From an uncultured Candidatus Competibacteraceae bacterium (GTDB lineage Bacteria > Pseudomonadota > Gammaproteobacteria > Competibacterales > Competibacteraceae): 8,523 bases of DNA. The translations under genes and the position numbers were made by a program. Each line of letters starts with the position of its first letter. Positions within the stretch are counted from its first letter, which is position 1. Under the pieces are notes generated by a model that saw only the letters and a program-made list of their open reading frames with translations, searched no databases and had not been told where the DNA came from. Positions 6,335-8,523 of this stretch are shown one piece after another. The stretch lies in the NCBI GenBank assembly GCA_937872125.1, contig CALMNY010000425.1:1-8523 (forward strand). The letters are read 5' to 3'.

Positions 6335-6361
6335 CACGGAAGACACGGAAATCACGGAAAA
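6335..6361. repeat. Three tandem copies of a 9-bp unit, CACGGAARN
   Basis: CACGGAA occurs at 6335, 6344 and 6353, exactly 9 bases apart (CACGGAAGA, CACGGAAAT, CACGGAAAA). It lies 10-36 bases upstream of the small membrane gene, in which direction it reads as TTCCGTG repeats. Similar TTCCGTG-type strings occur as dispersed intergenic sequence in some proteobacteria (memory, not checked), so this may be part of such an element rather than a local operator. Confidence 0.7.
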
Positions 6362-6403
6362 AACCAATGCTCAATCCATTGGATGAGCGGCGTAGCGTAG
6401 CCA

Positions 6404-6433
6404 GCGCGGCGAACTTTGCCAACCGCGCCGCGC
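6404..6433. repeat. GC-rich inverted repeat (8-bp stem, 14-base loop)
   Basis: GCGCGGCG (6404-6411) pairs perfectly with CGCCGCGC (6426-6433). No run of T follows on either strand, so it is not a classical intrinsic terminator. It may be an RNA hairpin or a repeat element; in this GC-rich DNA it may also be chance. Confidence 0.4.
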
Positions 6434-6525
6434 GCCTGGGCGATGGTGTCGGAATTTGTTTTATCGGCGAACGGGCTTTAAGCTTTCGACTATGCTCTGA
6501 ATGATGGGGTTCAAAGAGAACATTC

Positions 6526-7605
6526 ATGACTCGCACCATCCTGATTCTTCCCGGCGACGGCATCGGCCCGGAAATCGTCGCTGAAGCAGCTAAAGTGCTG
6601 GAATGCCTGCGCCAGGAACAGGGCCTGGATGTAACCCTGGAATACGGGCGGCTGGGCGGCAGCGCGGTGGATGAACTCGGCGCGCCCTACCCGGAGCCAA
6701 CCCGCCAGCAGGCCCAGCGAGCCGACGCCATCCTGCTCGGCGCAGTCGGCGGACCAAAATGGGATGCGCTTGAGCGGCCATTGCGCCCGGAAAGCGGACT
6801 GCTGGCTATGCGCGGCGAGTTGGGCCTGTTCGCCAATTTGCGGCCGGTCCAGCACTACCCGTCCCTGTCCGCCGCCTCGGCGCTTAAACCTGAGTTGGTC
6901 GCCGGTTTGGATCTGCTGATCGTGCGCGAGTTGAACGGCGATGTCTACTTCGGTCAGCCGCGCGGCATCCGGACGCTGGCAAACGGCGAACGGGAGGGCT
7001 TTAATACCATGGCCTACCGCGAGTCCGAGGTCGAGCGTATCGCCCACGTGGCCTTCAAAGCCGCCCGCCAGCGCCATCGCAAGCTGTGTTCAGTGGACAA
7101 GGCCAATGCGCTCGAAACTTCCGAGCTGTGGCGGGAAGTGGTGACACGGGTGGCGCAGGACTATCCGGACGTGGCGCTGTCCCACCTGTACGTGGACAAC
7201 GCCGCCATGCAACTGATCCGCGCCCCCAAACAGTTCGATGTGATCGTAACCGGCAATCTGTTCGGCGACATCCTCTCGGACTGCGCGGCGATGCTGACCG
7301 GTTCCATCGGTCTGTTGCCGTCGGCCTCGCTGGCCGCGAATGGCAAGGGCCTGTATGAACCGATCCACGGTTCCGCTCCCGACCTCGCCGGGCAGGGCGT
7401 CGCCAATCCGCTGGCGGCCATCCTGTCAGCGGCGCTGTTGCTGCGCCATACTCTGAACACGCCAGATCAGGCGGAGCGCATCGAGCGTGCGGTCGGCCGC
7501 GTGCTCGATAAAGGCTTGCGCACCATGGATATCATGGCGCCTGGCATGATCCCGGTCGGCACGCAGGCGATGGGCGACGCCGTGGCCGCGGCGTTAGAGG
7601 ACTGA
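6526..7605 (+). CDS. leuB: 3-isopropylmalate dehydrogenase
   Basis: LeuB oxidises and decarboxylates (2R,3S)-3-isopropylmalate with NAD+, the third step of leucine synthesis, as a cytoplasmic homodimer. The 359 residues are full length. Visible family marks are [10 protein letters not shown] near the start; substrate arginines Arg96, Arg106 and Arg134; [13 protein letters not shown] with catalytic Tyr141; Lys192 in SVDKAN; metal/substrate aspartates Asp224, Asp248 and Asp252; the dehydrogenase signature NLFGDILSD to [11 protein letters not shown]; and the NAD loop [18 protein letters not shown]. Residue 253 is Cys where many relatives have Glu (SDEAAM), at a position the signature allows to vary. 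AAAGAG 7 bases upstream supports the ATG at 6526. leuB often follows leuC and leuD, but here the upstream gene is unrelated and divergent, so leuB leads its own unit with the two downstream genes. Confidence 0.98.
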   Translation: MTRTILILPGDGIGPEIVAEAAKVLECLRQEQGLDVTLEYGRLGGSAVDELGAPYPEPTRQQAQRADAILLGAVGGPKWDALERPLRPESGLLAMRGELGLFANLRPVQHYPSLSAASALKPELVAGLDLLIVRELNGDVYFGQPRGIRTLANGEREGFNTMAYRESEVERIAHVAFKAARQRHRKLCSVDKANALETSELWREVVTRVAQDYPDVALSHLYVDNAAMQLIRAPKQFDVIVTGNLFGDILSDCAAMLTGSIGLLPSASLAANGKGLYEPIHGSAPDLAGQGVANPLAAILSAALLLRHTLNTPDQAERIERAVGRVLDKGLRTMDIMAPGMIPVGTQAMGDAVAAALED

Positions 7606-7625
7606 AGGGTCCAGGGTTAAGCGCC

Positions 7626-7931
7626 ATGCGGCAACAATCCAGGGAATACATCGTCATTCTGTTCATCGTCGGGGTGTTGGCGCTCAACTATCCGGTACTG
7701 GAGCTGTTCAACCGGCCATGGATGCCGTTCGGCATCCCGGCGCTGTACCTCTACCTCTATCTGACGTGGCTGGTTCTCATCATTCTGCTGATCGTAGTGG
7801 TAGAGCGTTCACAAATTCCCGAGCCGGATCAGACCGCCGCGCCGCCGGAACCTGCTCCCCGGTCAGAGGCAGAAACCGCGTCCGCGGAAAAGCGCGGAAC
7901 CAGCAACGCCGATCCAGCGGAGTCGCCCTGA
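7626..7931 (+). CDS. Small two-helix membrane protein, coupled to the downstream transporter-like sensor
   Basis: A 101-residue protein with two hydrophobic helices, about residues 8-27 (YIVILFIVGVLALNYPVLEL) and 36-59 (GIPALYLYLYLTWLVLIILL), then a soluble tail of about 40 residues rich in Pro, Ala, Glu and Ser that looks disordered. The pattern N-x-P before FGIP-x-LYLYL recalls the DUF3311 family of small proteins encoded beside sodium:solute symporters; that match is from memory and tentative. The ATG at 7626 follows leuB by 20 bases with AGGG at 7613-7616. The stop (TGA 7929-7931) directly abuts the ATG of the next gene (TGAATG), predicting translational coupling. In Pseudomonas a small gene, cbrX, similarly precedes and is coupled to cbrA, as I recall, so this may be a positional counterpart and perhaps an accessory subunit. 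Confidence 0.78.
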   Translation: MRQQSREYIVILFIVGVLALNYPVLELFNRPWMPFGIPALYLYLYLTWLVLIILLIVVVERSQIPEPDQTAAPPEPAPRSEAETASAEKRGTSNADPAESP

Positions 7932-8523
7932 ATGCTCAGCGACGGCGTTATCCTCACCAGTGCGCTGGTTTACATGGGCGTCCTGTTCGGCATCGCCTAT
8001 TACGGCGACCAGCGCGCCGACGCCGGCCGTTCGATCATCGCCAATCCCTACATCTACACCTTGTCGCTGGCGATCTACTGCACCGCCTGGACCTTTTACG
8101 GCAGCGTCGGATTGGCCGCCACCAGCGGAGTGGATTTCCTGCCGGTCTATCTGGGACCCACCCTGATGGCGGTGCTGTTCTGGTTCGTGCTGCGGCGCAT
8201 CGTGCGCATCACCAAGGTCCAGCGCATCACCACCATCGCCGACTTCGTGGCTTCGCGTTACGGTAAGAGCGGTCTCCTGGCCGGTATGGTGACGGTCATC
8301 GTGGTCGTCGGCATCCTGCCGTACATTTCCATCCAGTTGAAGGCGATCGCCACCAGCTTTAGTCTGCTGCGGCAGTATCCTACGGTGGCGATGGCGGAGC
8401 TCGCGGCGCATCAGCCGTTCTGGCTGGACACCACATTTTACGTGGCGCTGGTGCTGATTGTATTCGCTATCCTGTTCGGCACCCGCCATATTGATATCAC
8501 CGAGCGCCACGAAGGGATGGTGG
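7932..8523 (+). CDS. Sodium:solute symporter-type sensor, probably CbrA-like histidine kinase (3' end cut by window)
   Basis: The frame is open from the ATG at 7932 to the window edge (197 codons). Only the first part of the transporter-like domain is present: helices at about residues 5-24, 42-61, 67-89, 115-134 and 168-183. Marked blocks are LAIYCTAWTFYGSVG, FLPVYLGPTLMAVLFW, ITTIADFVASRYGKS, GILPYISIQLKAIATSF and ILFGTRHIDITERHEGMV. These match the N-terminal SSF (SLC5-like) domain of long hybrid sensor kinases such as CbrA, in which the transporter domain is followed by STAC or PAS, kinase and sometimes receiver domains. The YCTAWTFYGSVG and TRHIDxTExHEGMV blocks favour this sensor subgroup over plain symporters, but the kinase part is outside the window, so that is inference. 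GGAG at 7919-7922, within the preceding gene, is the ribosome site. CbrA in Pseudomonas controls carbon/nitrogen use and binds histidine; the ligand here is unknown. Confidence 0.88.
   Translation, partial: MLSDGVILTSALVYMGVLFGIAYYGDQRADAGRSIIANPYIYTLSLAIYCTAWTFYGSVGLAATSGVDFLPVYLGPTLMAVLFWFVLRRIVRITKVQRITTIADFVASRYGKSGLLAGMVTVIVVVGILPYISIQLKAIATSFSLLRQYPTVAMAELAAHQPFWLDTTFYVALVLIVFAILFGTRHIDITERHEGMV

Larger units (their letters stand above)
6326..6525. other. Divergent intergenic control region between the small membrane gene/mtfA and leuB
   Basis: These 200 bases separate two divergent transcription units and contain no credible gene. From left to right I see a three-unit 9-bp repeat (6335-6361), a small inverted repeat CCAATG/CATTGG (6364-6369 and 6377-6382), a GC-rich inverted repeat (6404-6433) and an AT-richer leader (about 6450-6520) leading into leuB. 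A TATGCT at 6491-6496 could be a -10 box, but no matching -35 is visible, so I do not call a promoter. AAAGAG at 6513-6518, 7 bases before the leuB ATG, is the likely ribosome site. I see no leucine-rich leader peptide with an attenuator that would explain leuB control. Confidence 0.6.

Noticed and set aside
6364..6387. Inverted repeat CCAATG/CATTGG as a terminator
   Set aside because: The stem is short, not GC-rich, and no T-run follows on either strand; an alternative pairing of the same bases is equally likely.
6491..6496. TATGCT as a -10 box for leuB
   Set aside because: The bases 16-18 positions upstream do not resemble a -35 box; one weak hexamer is not enough.
7863..8510. Minus-strand open frame over the sensor gene
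   Set aside because: The plus strand encodes the conserved SSF domain. The minus translation is His/Asp/Gln-rich, typical of a shadow frame.

Overview
This 8.5 kb window is a densely packed, GC-rich stretch of bacterial chromosome. The closest resemblances I can recall (MsrP, NudF, MtfA, LeuB and a CbrA-type transporter/kinase) are all proteobacterial, and a gammaproteobacterium is the best guess. I cannot place it in a genus. I see no phage, insertion sequence, CRISPR array, tRNA or rRNA. I support eleven protein-coding genes, the first and last cut by the window edges.

Layout: (1) 1-893 (+), the 3' part of msrP, a periplasmic Tat-exported molybdoenzyme that repairs oxidised methionine. (2) 998-1504 (+), a small DUF7931/phospholipase-D-like protein. 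(3) 1501-2115 (-), nudF, an ADP-ribose pyrophosphatase whose stop codon interlocks with that of gene 2. (4) 2145-2690 (+), a lipoprotein with an NTF2-like body, starting only 29 bp from nudF on the opposite strand. (5) 2809-4806 (+), a secreted subtilisin-family (S8) protease. (6) 4803-5303 (+), a PrcB-like lipoprotein joined to the protease by an ATGA overlap. (7) 5245-6066 (-), mtfA, a zinc peptidase that overlaps gene 6 tail to tail by 59 bp. (8) 6080-6325 (-), an 81-residue two-helix membrane protein just upstream of mtfA. (9) 6326-6525, a 200 bp divergent control region with a three-unit 9-bp repeat. (10) 6526-7605 (+), leuB. (11) 7626-7931 (+), a 101-residue two-helix membrane protein. 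(12) 7932-8523 (+), the start of a sodium:solute-symporter-type sensor, probably a CbrA-like histidine kinase, running off the window.

Functional themes: much of the window concerns the cell envelope (periplasmic methionine repair, two lipoproteins, a secreted protease, small membrane proteins). The strongest candidate for an under-described system is the pair made of the S8 protease and the PrcB-like lipoprotein. Its parts recall the dentilisin complex of Treponema denticola (PrcB-PrcA-PrtP), but here the protease comes first and the two genes are translationally coupled. The second point of interest is leuB followed closely by a small membrane protein and a transporter-like sensor, which suggests that leucine synthesis and nutrient sensing are co-transcribed.

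All identifications rest on reading motifs and comparing with remembered family sequences; no database search was possible.
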